In this document: in pieces, positions 50,285 through 58,561 of the stretch
Layout of the letters: every line of letters starts with the position of its first letter
Position numbering within the stretch: the stretch's first letter is position 1
Source: a virus
Length of the DNA: 64,000 bases
Reading direction: 5' to 3' (one strand)
IMG/VR virus record: IMGVR_UViG_3300037231_000129
Span: 1-64,000 of that record
The notes under the pieces: generated by a model
The model's database searches: none
What the model was told of the DNA's origin: nothing
Seen by the model: the letters and a program-made list of their open reading frames with translations, nothing else
Made by a program: the position numbers and the translations under genes

Positions 50285-50328
50285 GCCGCCTGGTGCCAGG
50301 ACACCCCTGGCTTGATAAGGACATCCAC
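50285..50328 (+). promoter_or_regulatory. Short hairpin leader element
   Basis: GCGGCTT ct AAGCCGC encloses the upstream TAA; CCAGG acac CCCTGG follows, then CTTGATAAGGACATCCAC and ATG 50329. Confidence 0.7.
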
Positions 50329-50934
50329 ATGTTACTCACCGACGACCAGGCCACACGCATCAACGGCCTTCTCCGTGCCACGCGGCCGTTCGCCAAATTG
50401 CCGGCGACGAACCAGCGACCCATGAACACCACGTGGCAAGCACTGAACGACACGTTGATGTCGATGCGGCTCCCCCTCTATCACAGATCCCTGCGCAAGC
50501 CGGTTCCCACGGAGAAGGTCTACGAGGCCGCCGTGCAGAATGGGCTTGCACTCCTCGGCGCGTTCGCGGCGACGCTTGGCACCAAACAGGCCATCGTCAG
50601 CAGCCGCGGCCGCTGGATCGACCGCATCAGCTTTCAGCCCCGTCCCGACGGGATGAACTGGAATGCGGCGCATGCCATCTCCCCGGAGTATCTGGTCCAA
50701 AAACGGGCCAGTGATCCGAACCAAGCTGTCTCGTTGGAGGATTTCCTGTTCATGGCCGCCAAGACTACCTACGTGGTAGCCCGGCGGTCCGCAGGCGCGA
50801 TCCCCGACATTACCGCTACCTTCGCCTTCGACGTCGCCTCCGATGGTGCGCCGACGGTCGATGGGGTGGTGCGAGAACACGGCGCCCAGACGCATAACGC
50901 GAGCTTGCTGCCGCTTTCTCCTTTCCGCCTTTGA
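50329..50934 (+). CDS. Hypothetical protein
   Basis: 201 residues from ATG 50329. Helical N-terminus, then beta segments (TKQAIVSSRGRWIDRISFQP; FMAAKTTYVVARRSAGAIP). No domain known. Last gene of the array. Confidence 0.65.
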   Translation: MLLTDDQATRINGLLRATRPFAKLPATNQRPMNTTWQALNDTLMSMRLPLYHRSLRKPVPTEKVYEAAVQNGLALLGAFAATLGTKQAIVSSRGRWIDRISFQPRPDGMNWNAAHAISPEYLVQKRASDPNQAVSLEDFLFMAAKTTYVVARRSAGAIPDITATFAFDVASDGAPTVDGVVREHGAQTHNASLLPLSPFRL

Positions 50935-51393
50935 GAAAGGCGCGCCCTTCGGGGCCGCTTATCCATGCACATCATCATGGACTGAAGACTTGATTTCCCG
51001 CCTGATCATTACCATATCAGTTGGGTCATTAAAATCCGAATGATCTGGGCCCGGTTAGCGCCCTAGAGTGCGGCGCTTCTGCGCGGCTTGAGACGATCCT
51101 GGTGCGACGGTCGCACTTGCAATTTAGCAGGCGAGATGTTGAGGAAGACATCAATAGAGATTCCGCATCGTTGTGGTACTTGCAAGAACGCGGAAAAGGC
51201 CAATGCTCGACTGTAAGGCCAGTTGGGATTTGAGTACGGCAGCACTTGTAACCCTGCCCGAACACGGGGGCGCCACCCTCCAAGCCTAAACCTCTTCTAT
51301 TTCGTCCAATGAGTATCGACCAAAATGGCTCCGCTATAGTCCATCGGCATGCCGGTCATCCGGATTGATGCCAGTTAGAATGCGGTTCCGAGT
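50935..51393. other. Non-coding stretch, little recognisable
   Basis: About 460 bases without a supported gene. A short hairpin (GCCTTT gag AAAGGC) follows the stop of the last array gene. Short frames exist on both strands but lack ribosome sites. A weak promoter-like pair TTGATT ... CATATC lies at 50.99-51.02 kb, reading toward the structured region. Confidence 0.5.
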
Positions 51394-51839
51394 GCCTGGG
51401 GTCTATGGCCCCCAGGCCGCCATGAGTAGTCGAGCCATCCGTAGTGGTAGAAGTTGGTTTGACTATGGAAATCAAACTGATGGAATTCACCGCGGAGATC
51501 CTATCCGGCAAGCCATTGGCGACCGCAAGGGCGCCGAGAATGCCGAGAGTTCATGCAGGCCCATGAGCAGGATAGGATCTGGTTTCCGTCGCATAACGCG
51601 GCGGGCTGAGAACTCGCCCGGGGCCTGGTCGCAATCCAGTAGCCAGAGCCCCCGGGCGGCAGAAACCAGATATCATTCCCATAGCATAGCGGTCCGAGTA
51701 GCTTAGTGCGCTCGACTGCTAAGGCCGGCAGCTTCTGCTGTGTTTCGAAAGGAACCCGCGTTGGGTGTGCGCGGCGGCCGGCATCTCACCCACCACCCAA
51801 CTTCCCCCCTGACAGGACCCCCTGTCAGGGGGTTTTTTT
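51394..51839 (+). ncRNA. Candidate structured phage RNA ending in a strong terminator
   Basis: No convincing gene here, but dense perfect inverted repeats: GCCTGGGG/CCCCAGGC (51394-51401, 51410-51417); GATCCTATCC/GGATAGGATC (51497-51506, 51570-51579); GTTCATG/CATGAGC hairpin (51549-51568); ATCTGGTTTC/GAAACCAGAT (51577-51586, 51662-51671), which encloses GCCCGGGG/CCCCGGGC (51616-51623, 51650-51657); GTTGGGTG/CACCCAAC (51760-51767, 51794-51801). A plus-strand terminator closes it. I do not recognise tmRNA, RNase P, 6S or a group I intron. Confidence 0.55.
51805..51839 (+). terminator. Strong rho-independent terminator
   Basis: CCCCCTGACAGG pairs with CCTGTCAGGGGG (12 perfect pairs, four-base loop ACCC), followed by seven T. 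The T run is on the plus strand only, so it ends a plus-strand transcript; the convergent gene stops inside it. Confidence 0.92.
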
Positions 51840-52262
51840 GTGCCTTTGACGCCAGCTCGCCAGTCCGTGCAACGCGGCGCGGAGTAATGGCTGCTGGGTG
51901 GCCGTGGGCGGGTTTTCCCACACCACGCAATTTACCAGCACATTCCAGGAATCCGGGCCGATCGCGTCGTAGGCATGCGCCAGCTGGTGCAACGCGGCTG
52001 CCTGCTCAGACGCGCGCGTTGCGTCTGCTTCAGTGAACGAGGAGCGGCTCAACCGCCCGCGGAGGTTGCCTGTCGTCGCCATTTCGCCAAACCAGGCGGC
52101 CGCGCCCAGCAGTTTGGCGACCTCGTCGCCCAGCTCGCCGGCGTGCGCCATCACCTCGAGCGGTGTGAGCATGCGGCCCGGAATGACGGTTTTCACGACC
52201 ATCCGGCCATCTTTGATCGTGACGTCGGCGAATGCCGCCTTGACACGATGTTGATACGCCAT
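51825..52262 (-). CDS. Hypothetical protein
   Basis: 145 residues; GAGGGG precedes ATG 52262. Mixed fold with a helical C-terminus (LLRAALHGLASWRQRHKKTP), last codons inside the terminator stem. No family recognised. Confidence 0.65.
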   Translation of the reverse strand: MAYQHRVKAAFADVTIKDGRMVVKTVIPGRMLTPLEVMAHAGELGDEVAKLLGAAAWFGEMATTGNLRGRLSRSSFTEADATRASEQAAALHQLAHAYDAIGPDSWNVLVNCVVWENPPTATQQPLLRAALHGLASWRQRHKKTP

Positions 52263-52328
52263 GGAAAACCCCTCTATCGTGGACCATGATCTTGCCTACG
52301 ACTCTAGGAAAGCGGTTAACATCCGGCC

Positions 52329-52865
52329 ATGAAAGCCCCGACCAGCCTCCCCGTTCTGCCATTAAAAGCCGATATCACGAGCGAGGTGGGTCAGATCGCG
52401 ATCGCGATCCCACTGGCCACGACGTATCTGCTTTCACTGATCGATCCGGCCGACAAGAAAGGTAAACGGCATCTGTATAATCAGCGGCACTTGCGAAATT
52501 TGACCGGCGGTGGCGACAAGAATGGCAAAGGCGGCAACGAAGAAGACCGGCTGCACAAGAATTCGATCCTGAAAATCTGGGACCTGCGCAAGATATGGGC
52601 GGTCCCTCAGCCAATAAATCCCACTTTGGGGAGAGCCTATCGAAAAGCATGCTCAGTGGCTGGTGGTACGCCCACCATGAAGAAACCGAAAATGCACTGG
52701 ATCGAGGCGAAAGAGGGTGCATCCGGCTTCATGGGCGAAAGCGGGCGCTACCAATGGCTGTGGAACCCTGAGGTTTCCACCTTCGAGAAGCTGGAGCTGA
52801 TCCTCGCTGAAGCCCGCCGGCGGGGGTTTGACGCCGAGGTGGTCAAGATGCGGCAAGCGGCGTGA
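52329..52865 (+). CDS. Hypothetical protein
   Basis: 178 residues. A hydrophobic stretch (SEVGQIAIAIPLATTYLLSL) is followed by a basic, Gly-rich middle (NLTGGGDKNGKGGNEEDRLH). Unknown function; overlaps the next zinc-protein frame by four bases. Confidence 0.6.
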   Translation: MKAPTSLPVLPLKADITSEVGQIAIAIPLATTYLLSLIDPADKKGKRHLYNQRHLRNLTGGGDKNGKGGNEEDRLHKNSILKIWDLRKIWAVPQPINPTLGRAYRKACSVAGGTPTMKKPKMHWIEAKEGASGFMGESGRYQWLWNPEVSTFEKLELILAEARRRGFDAEVVKMRQAA

Positions 52866-53161
52866 GGGATCCCCCGCGTGAGCCCCGAAAACGCCCCATC
52901 CTCGCTCACCATCCCTGTTGCGTCTGCGCCTCTCGATTTGCTCCCTACGGCGTCGGAAAAAGCTTTCCTTGGATCTTCAGTCAGGACTGGGAAACCTACT
53001 TCAAATCCATGCTCTGGTACTGTCCGAAGCACAATCCAGACACCGCGGCGTCGCAACCATTACGAACGCCGGCTGCAAATCTACCTCGTGCGTCAGTTCC
53101 GCCGCCTGGTCGATCCACTGGACGCGAGCCTGATCGCGATCGAGAACGGCGAAGACCGTAG
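52862..53161 (+). CDS. Zinc-binding small protein in an overlapping frame
   Basis: 99 residues from GTG 52862 (GTGA overlap). The first 60 residues look real: HHPCCVCASRFAPYGVGKSF and WYCPKHNPD give a C-x2-C...C-x2-H zinc site of a kind common in small phage proteins. The rest is Pro/Arg-rich and lies over the start of the nuclease in another frame, so the product may be shorter in evolutionary origin or fused to the nuclease by a shift. Confidence 0.55.
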   Translation: MRDPPREPRKRPILAHHPCCVCASRFAPYGVGKSFPWIFSQDWETYFKSMLWYCPKHNPDTAASQPLRTPAANLPRASVPPPGRSTGREPDRDRERRRP

Positions 53162-53501
53162 CCCGGAGACGCTCGAGCTGCTCGATGCCATGGGGTTGGA
53201 GGCCGGTATCACCGACCTGGTGCTGCTCGCCACAGGCGCACGGGCGCACTGGATCGAGATCAAGCTGGCCAAGACGGATCTGCATGCAGCGACCGACGTG
53301 CGGCCCAACCAGCAGGTGATCCACAACCTGCTCCGCTATTATCGCTTCCAGGTCAGCGTGGTGCGGACGGCGGACGAATTCTGGGCAATCGTGGATGCGA
53401 TGCAGATCCACCATTTGCCGCGGCCGCCGGTGCATGAGCAGCTGCACCTGCCGGTGATGCGCCGGCGGCGGCTGAAGCGCCCGACGGCCGAGGCGGCCTA
53501 G
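52878..53501 (+). CDS. VRR-NUC domain nuclease
   Basis: The domain lies in residues about 60-180: HYERRLQIYLVRQFRRLV, then LIAIENGED, GLEAGITDLVLLA and HWIEIKLAKTDL with the IEIK catalytic motif and a Q in PNQQVIHNL. VRR-NUC proteins are PD-(D/E)xK nucleases acting on structured DNA, often next to phage replication genes. The only in-frame start upstream of the domain is a GTG at 52878, giving a 60-residue low-complexity N-terminus that overlaps the zinc frame. An alternative is a frameshift joining both frames. Confidence 0.8.
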   Translation: MSPENAPSSLTIPVASAPLDLLPTASEKAFLGSSVRTGKPTSNPCSGTVRSTIQTPRRRNHYERRLQIYLVRQFRRLVDPLDASLIAIENGEDRSPETLELLDAMGLEAGITDLVLLATGARAHWIEIKLAKTDLHAATDVRPNQQVIHNLLRYYRFQVSVVRTADEFWAIVDAMQIHHLPRPPVHEQLHLPVMRRRRLKRPTAEAA

Positions 53502-53532
53502 CCGATCGGCTTAGCCGGCGGCCGCGATTCCA

Positions 53533-53763
53533 TCAGTTGTCCCGTTTTTCCATGCGAGAGAGTCGGCCGGGACGGTTTCCCCTGAGCCTGCGGCCTGCAT
53601 CCGTCAGCCAAAGCAACCGGTTCTCCGTCCTGGTGACGAGGCCGGCTGACGTCGCGGCGGCGACGATCGCCCGGTCATCCGGCAGGCTACGCGATTCCCA
53701 CCATTCGGCGAACAGCGTGCTGTCAGCGATGACGGCCTGGGGCGTCGGATCTTGCGTCATCAT
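53533..53763 (-). CDS. Small winged-helix-like protein
   Basis: 76 residues starting at ATG 53763 (ATGA overlap) rather than an upstream start at 53859 that would overlap the neighbour. DDRAIVAAATSAGLVTRTEN then RLLWLTDAGRRLRGNRPGR is a typical last half of a winged helix with wing. Basic; probably DNA-binding. Confidence 0.65.
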   Translation of the reverse strand: MMTQDPTPQAVIADSTLFAEWWESRSLPDDRAIVAAATSAGLVTRTENRLLWLTDAGRRLRGNRPGRLSRMEKRDN

Positions 53764-53996
53764 GGCAAATCCGTATTCGAGGCGCTGGACAGCGAGCACC
53801 ATCCGTCCCACTCGGTCATCGTCGACGTCGTCCAGAGCATGCAGCCATCCGCCAGACACCGTGTCGCGACGATGACGTTCGCCGTCTGTTGGCTGCTCAT
53901 CGTCGGTCCTGGCCGGTTGATGGCTGGCCCCTCATCCTGCATCGACAGGGTGCGCGACCATGGGCACCATTTCTTCTTTGCTTCGTCGGGGCTCAT
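53760..53996 (-). CDS. Conserved small Cys protein
   Basis: 78 residues. KKKWCPWSRT, then NVIVATRCLADGCMLW is the pattern of a short family (WCP....C..S.CM.W) common in phages and proteobacterial genomes; function unknown. Overlaps both neighbours by four bases. Confidence 0.75.
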   Translation of the reverse strand: MSPDEAKKKWCPWSRTLSMQDEGPAINRPGPTMSSQQTANVIVATRCLADGCMLWTTSTMTEWDGWCSLSSASNTDLP

Positions 53997-54544
53997 TCTT
54001 CGGTTTCCTCTGGTTCTGGAGCGTCGGCGGCGAGCACCTCTTCAGGGTGCTTTTGCGCCATGTGGGCACTGAGATCAGCGAAGCTGGTATCGCAGTGCAG
54101 GCAGATGCCGTGAGCCGCCTGCTTCTCCGCTCGCCGCAGCGCCTTGTTGGCGTCGCGGGCCTTGCGACGCGCCCGATCGCGCGCCTCGATCGCCACGCTG
54201 AAGGCTTCTACCGCGCGGAATTGGCGGCCCTGCGCCTCGGTCGCAATTCGCTGGAGGCGCTCGATCTCTTCCGCCTGGCGGGCGGTCTCCTGCTTCAGCC
54301 GATCACGCTCGCGGCGCGTCATCTCGTCCTGGCAGTTGTCTTTGTCCCAGCCCCAGCCGTGCCCATTCGGACAGTAATTGTAGCCGCCCTTGTTGTGCCG
54401 GTGGTCATAAACCTTGATCGGAACGACATAGAGAACGCCACAGCTGCCGCATTCGGTGATCCGGTAGGACTGGTCGCGGATCTCGATCAGGTCGCAGCTA
54501 AGAGATCGTGTCGGCGGGATCACCGCCAGATTTTGCCGTCCCAT
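53993..54544 (-). CDS. Zinc-finger and coiled-coil protein
   Basis: 183 residues; an excellent site (GGGAGGT) precedes ATG 54544. CGSCGVLYVVP with CPNGHGWGW makes an N-terminal zinc ribbon; residues 70-140 are coiled coil (RERDRLKQETARQAEEIERL); the C-terminus has a C2H2-like finger CLHCDTSFADLSAHMAQKH. It starts 47 bases inside the DUF1643 gene. Confidence 0.7.
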   Translation of the reverse strand: MGRQNLAVIPPTRSLSCDLIEIRDQSYRITECGSCGVLYVVPIKVYDHRHNKGGYNYCPNGHGWGWDKDNCQDEMTRRERDRLKQETARQAEEIERLQRIATEAQGRQFRAVEAFSVAIEARDRARRKARDANKALRRAEKQAAHGICLHCDTSFADLSAHMAQKHPEEVLAADAPEPEETEE

Positions 54545-55247
54545 ATTGCACCTCCCTGGTGATCGGGAATGTCTGCCACCGCTGGAGCGTCACATGCTCG
54601 GGCGGCGCGGTGCGGCCGCGCCCAGCCGGCGGCAGGGGCCACCCTTCATCGGTGCAGCCGATACAGTACCACCGCGTCTTGCGCCGCTTGCGCGCGGTGC
54701 GGAACCACGCAAGCCAGTCGTCGAAATCGCTGACCTCCGCATCAGTCAGCGGGCCGGTAGCGACAACGATATCGGTGCAGTGGGTGTTTTTCGAGGCCAC
54801 CCCAGCGAGAGTGGCCGCGTTTACCACCAAGTTCCACATATTGGGGCCACTGGCCCGCCAAACCTGCACGTGGCCACGATCTGGCATCATCACCGGATAG
54901 AGGCTGACGATCATCAGGCCGCCGTAGCCCAGCCGATAACTCCACCGAATCATACGCTTGACCGCCAAATTACTGACGTCAGCGGTCGACGGGTCGGCGT
55001 TGTAGGTAACCCAGCAAAGCTTCGGACCTGACCCCCAGGTATGGATCAACAGCTCGCGCCAGCGGGTCATATCGCTATCGTCCCAGCGTGGCTCCTCGTT
55101 GTCGTCACGCCACCGTCTCATGCCACCACCATGAAATACCACGTGGCGCATCACTGGCTTGACCGGCCTATCGCGAGAACGAACCACGGGCGGCAACGTC
55201 ACGCCGCTGCGTTTCAGCATTTCCTCGATGTCAACGATCGCGTCCAT
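54498..55247 (-). CDS. DUF1643-type protein
   Basis: 249 residues from ATG 55247, which has AGGAGG four bases ahead; starts at 55280, 55274 or a TTG at 55310 are less likely. CWVTYNADPSTADVS, KRMIRWSYRLGYGGLMIVSL and the ending TRWYCIGCTDEGWPLPP follow the DUF1643 layout (NPSTAD; GYGG; LG.T..G.P). The family is widespread in bacteria and phages with no known activity. Directly downstream of the helicase. Confidence 0.78.
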   Translation of the reverse strand: MDAIVDIEEMLKRSGVTLPPVVRSRDRPVKPVMRHVVFHGGGMRRWRDDNEEPRWDDSDMTRWRELLIHTWGSGPKLCWVTYNADPSTADVSNLAVKRMIRWSYRLGYGGLMIVSLYPVMMPDRGHVQVWRASGPNMWNLVVNAATLAGVASKNTHCTDIVVATGPLTDAEVSDFDDWLAWFRTARKRRKTRWYCIGCTDEGWPLPPAGRGRTAPPEHVTLQRWQTFPITREVQYGTAKSGGDPADTIS

Positions 55248-55306
55248 GCCGCCTCCTGCCACGGATGTGTCCATGATCATAGACCAAAAATCCGGATGGT
55301 CCAGCC

Positions 55307-57238
55307 TCAATCATCGTAGCGATCCTGCCATGACTGCCCCACCGGCTCGCGGAGAGCGTCAACCGACACCAGCTGCGGCGTGATCCGGGTATTGCTGAGG
55401 TTGTAGCGCATCATCGTGTCGCCCACGGTCACGTAGTAAGACTCCTTTGACTTCCAGCTTCGCACCAGCATGTCGGAGTTTTCAAAGTTCGGGCGATGAA
55501 TTGTCAGGCCGAAATCGCAGCGCGAATAGAAATTCTGTCCCCCACCGATGTCGTAACCGACGGGCACCGGATAACTGCCATCCTTGTTTTTCTCGCGCAT
55601 GGTATGCGGGTGCACGATCAATACGATATTAGTGCGAAGCTCTACCGCGAGCCCGACGCAGCCTTGCAAGACAACGCCCAGCCAATCGGTTTGCGTCTTG
55701 CGCCAGCCCTGTGGCATTTCGTCGTCGATTTCCTGCCACGGATCCCAGATTACCAGCTTGGCCCCGGTGCGCTTCACCGCTGAGCGTGTTGTTTCTTTCA
55801 ACCAGGTGAGCGGGGCCGGTTTGCCGCGTTCCGGCCATGCGATGAAGCTCCAATATTTGTGGACCCATTCCTGATTGGTCATCAACGCGGTGGCGCGATC
55901 CATACGCTCGAGATGGGCATTGCTGAAAAATGGCTGTTGGGTGCGTTGGGAAATCAAATCGACGCTGACGCGTTTGTTGCTGACCTCGGCCGAGAACATG
56001 ATCGTGTGAAACGGCCGGGCGAATTGATTGACCTGCATCTGATCAATCGCATGTTCGGTCACCATGGTGCTGTAGGCTGTCCAGAATGCCGATTTGCCAT
56101 GGCCTGGAATCCCCGTAGTGACCCAAAAACGTCCGTCGTCCGCCAGACTTATCCGTTGATCCAACGCCGCAACCCCGGTGATGAACCGCCCGCGTCCGAT
56201 CCCGTCGTAGAGATTGCCGACTTCCTCGTCGGTGACGACTTCGATGCCCTCAAGCGGGTAAGGCTCGGCATGGTCGATCGCGAACCGCACGGCGTCACGG
56301 CCACGCTTGGACAAGGTATCCTTGGCGTCCTTGCAGCCTTCGGGCCAGCGGACCAGCCAACAGCGCTCCTTGCCCAGCCGGCGGGCGATCTCCTCGTGAT
56401 GATTGGATCCGGCCAAATCCATGTCACCAGCGAGAATGATCTGCTTGAGGCGCTTCAGCTTTTGGTTGCTATGGAGGCAAATATACCTCTGATCGTCATC
56501 CGTGACCGGATCGTAGACCTTCGACAGCTTCGCCGGGCTGCCGTCTGGCAAACTCGTGGTCTGGCGAAAGCCGGCCTCGACGCATGCCGCAACGTCGTCC
56601 TCGCCCTCCACGATGATACCGGTTTCATCGCTGACGAAGCTGTCGACATTGTAGAGCGATTGCTCGGCGTCCGGTTCCTGGCTGAACCGCTTCACCCCGC
56701 TGCTGTACACCGCCTTGTATTTGACGTTCAGCAACGCGCCATCTTCGCGGTAGGGATAGGCGATCACCGGGCGCATGCGGCCGGCGCCGTCGATCTGCTT
56801 GCCGGCCTTGTCGATCGCCGGCATGAAGCGCTGGCTCCGGTAGATGCCGAGCATCTGCACGGTAGCCTCGGAGATCCCGAACTTCGCGAACCAGGTCAGC
56901 AGCGATGCCGGGCGATCGATATCTTCCGGTGGTACCGGCCGCCGATAGACCTTCGGGGCCTGCTGGCGGCGCGGTGGTGATCCGGAGAGCCGGCGGCCGC
57001 CGGTGATGCCGCAGTTGTTCGCCCGGTGGCATACCCAGGTGAAGCCCTGCCCATCATCGTCGATCCGGACGTAGAAATTCTTCTCCCGCTGCTTGCCACC
57101 ACCGCATTCGGGGCAGAACAGCTTGGAGCGACCACCGCCGTGGTTCTTGCCGGGTCGCGGCGCTTCGTGAAGCTCGATCCGCTCATCGTCGAGTAGCTCC
57201 TGCAGCGTTTCGCACGGCTGCTCGCCCTTCCGCGCCAC
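55307..57238 (-). CDS. Primase-helicase of the T7 gp4 type
   Basis: 643 residues. Zinc ribbon CPECGG...WVCHRANNCG (C42, C45, C70, C76), a Toprim domain with IIVEGEDDVAACVEAGF (E211) and LAGDMDLAG (D272, D274), and a RecA-like helicase with Walker A TTGIPGHGKSAF (376-383) and Walker B KLVIWDPWQEID (D499). It should both prime the lagging strand and unwind DNA at the phage fork. No DNA polymerase is in the window. ATG 57238 follows the stop of the winged-helix gene by three bases. Confidence 0.93.
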   Translation of the reverse strand: MARKGEQPCETLQELLDDERIELHEAPRPGKNHGGGRSKLFCPECGGGKQREKNFYVRIDDDGQGFTWVCHRANNCGITGGRRLSGSPPRRQQAPKVYRRPVPPEDIDRPASLLTWFAKFGISEATVQMLGIYRSQRFMPAIDKAGKQIDGAGRMRPVIAYPYREDGALLNVKYKAVYSSGVKRFSQEPDAEQSLYNVDSFVSDETGIIVEGEDDVAACVEAGFRQTTSLPDGSPAKLSKVYDPVTDDDQRYICLHSNQKLKRLKQIILAGDMDLAGSNHHEEIARRLGKERCWLVRWPEGCKDAKDTLSKRGRDAVRFAIDHAEPYPLEGIEVVTDEEVGNLYDGIGRGRFITGVAALDQRISLADDGRFWVTTGIPGHGKSAFWTAYSTMVTEHAIDQMQVNQFARPFHTIMFSAEVSNKRVSVDLISQRTQQPFFSNAHLERMDRATALMTNQEWVHKYWSFIAWPERGKPAPLTWLKETTRSAVKRTGAKLVIWDPWQEIDDEMPQGWRKTQTDWLGVVLQGCVGLAVELRTNIVLIVHPHTMREKNKDGSYPVPVGYDIGGGQNFYSRCDFGLTIHRPNFENSDMLVRSWKSKESYYVTVGDTMMRYNLSNTRITPQLVSVDALREPVGQSWQDRYDD

Positions 57239-57241
57239 CGG

Positions 57242-58561
57242 TTAGAACTCGGATCCCGCCCAGTCTGGAGGAGGATCCCCGGCATTGCCGCTATGCCCGT
57301 TATTTTGCCCGTACAGCGGGTCTGGCGTTTTCCCCACCTGCTGACCGGCGAAATCGTCGGACCGTGCTGAGGCGCCAAAAATCTCTGCCCGCAGAACCGG
57401 ATCACGCTCGACCGCCTGCCACATAAACGAGCCTGGTTTGCTGGGATCGTATCCCCAAGCCTCTTTGAGGGCGGCATTCTGATCACTGACGAACGTGATC
57501 TTCACCATCGAGAAATCGCTGCAATGAAGGGGATCAATGCCCGGCGGTATGTCAACCAGGATCGCTGGATTACGCGAAAGATCGACCAGGTTGGCGTAAT
57601 TGTCGCGGATCAGAGCGTAGAGATCGAGCTGGCGCAGCCGTTCCTCCGACACGTTGGCCAATGTTTTCAGCGGCAAGCTGGCCCACCACCGGCTGATGTT
57701 TTCGCTGGTGGCGATTTGGCGAATTGACGCTGGATAGCCGCCTCGACGATCGCCGCGGAAGAATGGGTCCTTCGCAGCCCAGCGACAGCAGCGTGCCCAA
57801 CGATCAAGCTTGTTCTCGATGCTGGTATGTTTCATCGCCTGCTGGAGCATGATGCACTCGCCGCGGGTCGGCGTTCCCACCATCGGGATCAGCGGCGATC
57901 CTGCGATTTCGCGATTCCAGACTTCGATGATCTCGGCCGGGCTCGGCATGCGGGGTGCTGGAGGTGGCGGCTCGACCCCCGGCAGCGACGGCTCGGCGAT
58001 CGGAGCGGTGGTCGCATCCACCGGCGCTGGGCGCGCCCCCTGCCCGTCCGATGGATCGACAGGCCCTTCATGCACGAAGGAGCTCTTCGGGGGGGCCGCC
58101 GGCGAAGCCGGTGGCGGCGCGGTGGCGCAGTCCGGATCGGCCTCGAAAATTGGTCGCGCGCTCTCTTTCTCTTTCTTGTTTATTTCCTTGATTGATTCGT
58201 AGGACTCTGTGACCGGTGCAAACGTCGTTCGAGTCCAGTCGGTCCTGTCGTCGGAGTCCGTTTTCACCGGCCGGGACGTAAACCCGACGATTTGGTAAGT
58301 GCTGGCAGTGCGGCGTCCCTGCCCACTGACCAGAATTCGTAGCAGACCCATTTCGACCAATTGATCGATGGTGCGCCGGACGCTGCGCTCGTTGGCATGG
58401 ACCATCTCGGCCAGCCGGTTGATCGTTGGATAACTGATGCCCTGGCAATTGGCGTGCTGACCAAAGGCTTGCAGGAGGTAACCTTGCAGCTGTGTTCGCA
58501 CCTGTTGTGCCCATGCCCATTGAGCGCCCGCTACGTTGACGTAAGTCGTGGTGCAGCTCAT
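57242..58561 (-). CDS. Replication initiator or helicase-loader-like winged-helix protein
   Basis: 439 residues. Residues about 40-105 form a winged helix (YPTINRLAEMVHANERSVRR, TIDQLVEMGLLRILVSGQGR). A Pro-rich disordered linker follows, then a helical C-terminal domain from about 205 (SPAEIIEVWNREIAGSPLIP). This N-wHTH plus C-helical plan is seen in phage replication proteins that precede helicase genes. ATGA-type overlap with the gene upstream. Confidence 0.75.
   Translation of the reverse strand: MSCTTTYVNVAGAQWAWAQQVRTQLQGYLLQAFGQHANCQGISYPTINRLAEMVHANERSVRRTIDQLVEMGLLRILVSGQGRRTASTYQIVGFTSRPVKTDSDDRTDWTRTTFAPVTESYESIKEINKKEKESARPIFEADPDCATAPPPASPAAPPKSSFVHEGPVDPSDGQGARPAPVDATTAPIAEPSLPGVEPPPPAPRMPSPAEIIEVWNREIAGSPLIPMVGTPTRGECIMLQQAMKHTSIENKLDRWARCCRWAAKDPFFRGDRRGGYPASIRQIATSENISRWWASLPLKTLANVSEERLRQLDLYALIRDNYANLVDLSRNPAILVDIPPGIDPLHCSDFSMVKITFVSDQNAALKEAWGYDPSKPGSFMWQAVERDPVLRAEIFGASARSDDFAGQQVGKTPDPLYGQNNGHSGNAGDPPPDWAGSEF

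Noticed and set aside
47334-50330. CRISPR-like spacing of repeats
   Set aside because: The repeats are leaders between genes 100-600 bases long, differ in sequence and contain SD boxes; there are no short uniform spacers and no cas genes.
51029-51283. 84-codon minus frame
   Set aside because: No ribosome site and no family; a short plus frame with CGTCKN in the same place is interrupted by a stop. Left unannotated.
51365-51706. 113-codon plus frame in the structured region
   Set aside because: No ribosome site, odd composition, and the sequence is better explained by paired inverted repeats.
51691-51757. tRNA-Ser(GCT)-like stretch (GCGCTCGACTGCTAA)
   Set aside because: The 5-prime half resembles a serine tRNA but the anticodon stem does not close and no T arm follows. 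Possibly a remnant; not enough for a tRNA call.
51394-51840. tmRNA, RNase P RNA, 6S RNA or group I intron
   Set aside because: No tag frame or tRNA-like ends, no conserved RNase P core, no single long 6S-like duplex and no P/Q/R/S intron elements could be seen.
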